Assembly (NCBI GenBank): GCA_005882135.1
Contig: VBDR01000036.1
Location: forward strand, 21,519 to 85,518
DNA from: Chloroflexota bacterium
Lineage (GTDB): Bacteria; Chloroflexota; Dormibacteria; Dormibacterales; Dormibacteraceae
Length of the DNA: 64,000 nt
Reading direction: 5' to 3'
This document shows, piece by piece, positions 59,794 through 64,000 of this stretch. Under the pieces are notes generated by a model. It saw only the letters and a program-made list of their open reading frames with translations. It searched no databases and was not told the DNA's origin. How positions within the stretch are numbered: the first letter of the stretch is position 1; the number at the start of each line of letters is the position of its first letter. Made by a program: the position numbers and the translations under genes.

Positions 59794-61251
59794 ATGAGTG
59801 TGGATGCCCTTCAAATCGGAGGGGCGCAGCGAACGAAGTCGGCCGCGGAGGCGTGGTGGGTGTTCCCGGCCGTGCCGCTGCTGGCCGCCGCGGTCGCTTT
59901 CGCGTGGACGCTTCATGGCGACCTGCAGCGGCTCTACGGCATGACCAGCGAGGCCTGGGACCTCGCGTACGACCAGCAGGTGATCTGGAACATCTCCCAA
60001 GGCCAGGGGTTTTACTCGAGCTTCGCCCGTGCGAACTTCCTCGGCATCCACCTCGAGCCGATCTTCGTCGTGCTGGCCGCGGTCGAGAAACTCTGGCCGA
60101 GTCCCACGGTCCTCCTCATCTTTTCGTCCGCCGGGCTGGCGGCCACGGCTCCCGCCGCCTACCTCTTCTTCCGGGCCATTCTCCCGGCCGAGCGGGTCGA
60201 GTCCCCATGGCTGGCGGTCGCACTGTCGGCGCCGATCCCTTTCTGGGCCGCGCTCCAGGAAGCCGCACGCGACTTCTTCCATCCCGAGAACATGGCGCTC
60301 AGCTTCGCCCTGCTCGCCGCCTGGGCCGGGATCCGCGGCCGGCGCGTCGCGATGTGGTCCTTCTGCGTGTTGGATCTCAGCTGTAAGGAGGACCAGGTCT
60401 ATACCGTCGCCATGATCGCCATCCTTATGTCGGCCTACGGTGCCCCGGCGGTCAAGAAGCACTGGCGCTTCGTGCTCTATCTGGCGGTCGCATGGTTGCT
60501 GATCGGCACCGGCATCGTGCAGCAGCATTTCCGCAACGCGGGCTACTCCGACTTCATCTATTACCTATGGTTGCTGGGCCTGGATCCAGCCAACCCGGTC
60601 TCGCCCCTGGCCATCGCGGAGCAGCTGGTGCGACCACAGGCGCTGTCCATGCTCGCGGCGATCATCGCGTCGATGTTCGCCCTGCCGCTGCTCGCGCCGC
60701 GATGGCTGCTGCTCGCGATCCCGCCCTATCTGGCCAACGTGCTCAGCGCGCACAACCCGCAGAACGACCTGCACCTGCACTACGTCTTGCTTCTTTTGTT
60801 TCCGCTCATGGTCGCGGGCGGGCTGGGCGGGAGGAGGCTGTTGCTGCTGCGCTCGATCAAGCCGGCGGTGGCGCTGGCGGCGATGCTGCCCGCGCTGATC
60901 CTTGGTCTGGGCATGGGACGCTTTCCCCCAGCACTCCTCAGCCATCAAAACCTCTATTCGAGGCCCAACAGCGTCTCCCAGCTGGCGACGGCGACCTCGA
61001 TGATCCCGCGCGACGCACCGGTGAATGCGGACGCGGGGCTGGCAGCGTGGCTCGCCAACCGTCACACGATCAACGACTTCCCCGACAAGCTCGACGCCAG
61101 CTGTTATGTGGTGATCGACCTCGATCTGTATGTGGGCCGAACGACAAACAGGATCAAGCGCCAGCAGGCCGCCGATGCGCTCGCGACCAGCGGCCGGCGG
61201 GTGCTTTACGATGACGGCCGATTCCAGGTCTGGAGCCCGGCCGGAGATTGA
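59794..61251 (+). CDS. DUF2079 family integral membrane protein
   Basis: [41 protein letters not shown]...[18 protein letters not shown] characteristic pattern. Confidence 0.85.
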   Translation: MSVDALQIGGAQRTKSAAEAWWVFPAVPLLAAAVAFAWTLHGDLQRLYGMTSEAWDLAYDQQVIWNISQGQGFYSSFARANFLGIHLEPIFVVLAAVEKLWPSPTVLLIFSSAGLAATAPAAYLFFRAILPAERVESPWLAVALSAPIPFWAALQEAARDFFHPENMALSFALLAAWAGIRGRRVAMWSFCVLDLSCKEDQVYTVAMIAILMSAYGAPAVKKHWRFVLYLAVAWLLIGTGIVQQHFRNAGYSDFIYYLWLLGLDPANPVSPLAIAEQLVRPQALSMLAAIIASMFALPLLAPRWLLLAIPPYLANVLSAHNPQNDLHLHYVLLLLFPLMVAGGLGGRRLLLLRSIKPAVALAAMLPALILGLGMGRFPPALLSHQNLYSRPNSVSQLATATSMIPRDAPVNADAGLAAWLANRHTINDFPDKLDASCYVVIDLDLYVGRTTNRIKRQQAADALATSGRRVLYDDGRFQVWSPAGD

Positions 61252-61276
61252 CACTCCCGTACCCTTAGGGATCACC

Positions 61277-64000
<2,724 letters not shown>

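Noticed and set aside
61251-61276. Possible cobalamin riboswitch upstream of metH
   Set aside because: Only about 25 bp between DUF2079 and metH; no room for the riboswitch and no B12-box seen.

Overview
GC-rich bacterial chromosomal segment of about 64 kb. It is densely coded, carries mostly housekeeping genes, and probably comes from a monoderm-type Terrabacteria lineage. A Dormibacterota, Chloroflexota or Actinomycetota-like origin is a low-confidence inference from the gene content: MurT/GatD, a bS22-like mini-protein, and many apparently leaderless genes. I saw no prophage, CRISPR array, IS element or rRNA. Recognisable modules are: ppdK; a ParB-like protein with a papain-like protease; glyS, recO, CBS/hemolysin, prs, glmU and lon; gamma-CA, ispE, murT and gatD; rpsT, holA, comEC and comEA; tRNA-Gln; treY, treZ and treX/glgX; leuS; HIT and EamA; amidohydrolase and acyl-CoA dehydrogenase; lemA; a PLD-like lipoprotein; a SAM hydrolase with a sulfite-oxidase-like gene; tRNA-Ala; a BNR-repeat secreted protein; an HD-GYP protein; two adjacent regulated ABC exporter operons; asnB, GT2 and DUF2079; and metH, which runs off the right edge. 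The ORF track misses several real genes: the edge-truncated FAD oxidoreductase and metH, a 32-aa bS22-like protein and a 56-aa membrane protein. Most long antisense ORFs in the track are GC-driven artefacts. The observations most worth checking are: (i) a dispersed, roughly 43-bp two-hairpin palindromic repeat, with one copy inside a coding sequence; (ii) a recurrent TANNNT box 6-9 nt upstream of start codons, suggesting widespread leaderless transcription; (iii) genes whose only well-placed start codon is CTG; (iv) operators overlapping core promoters and start codons; (v) apparent active-site losses in ComEC and the SAM hydrolase; and (vi) the overlooked bS22-like gene. I found no convincing wholly new multi-gene system. 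All calls are by eye, with no database searches.
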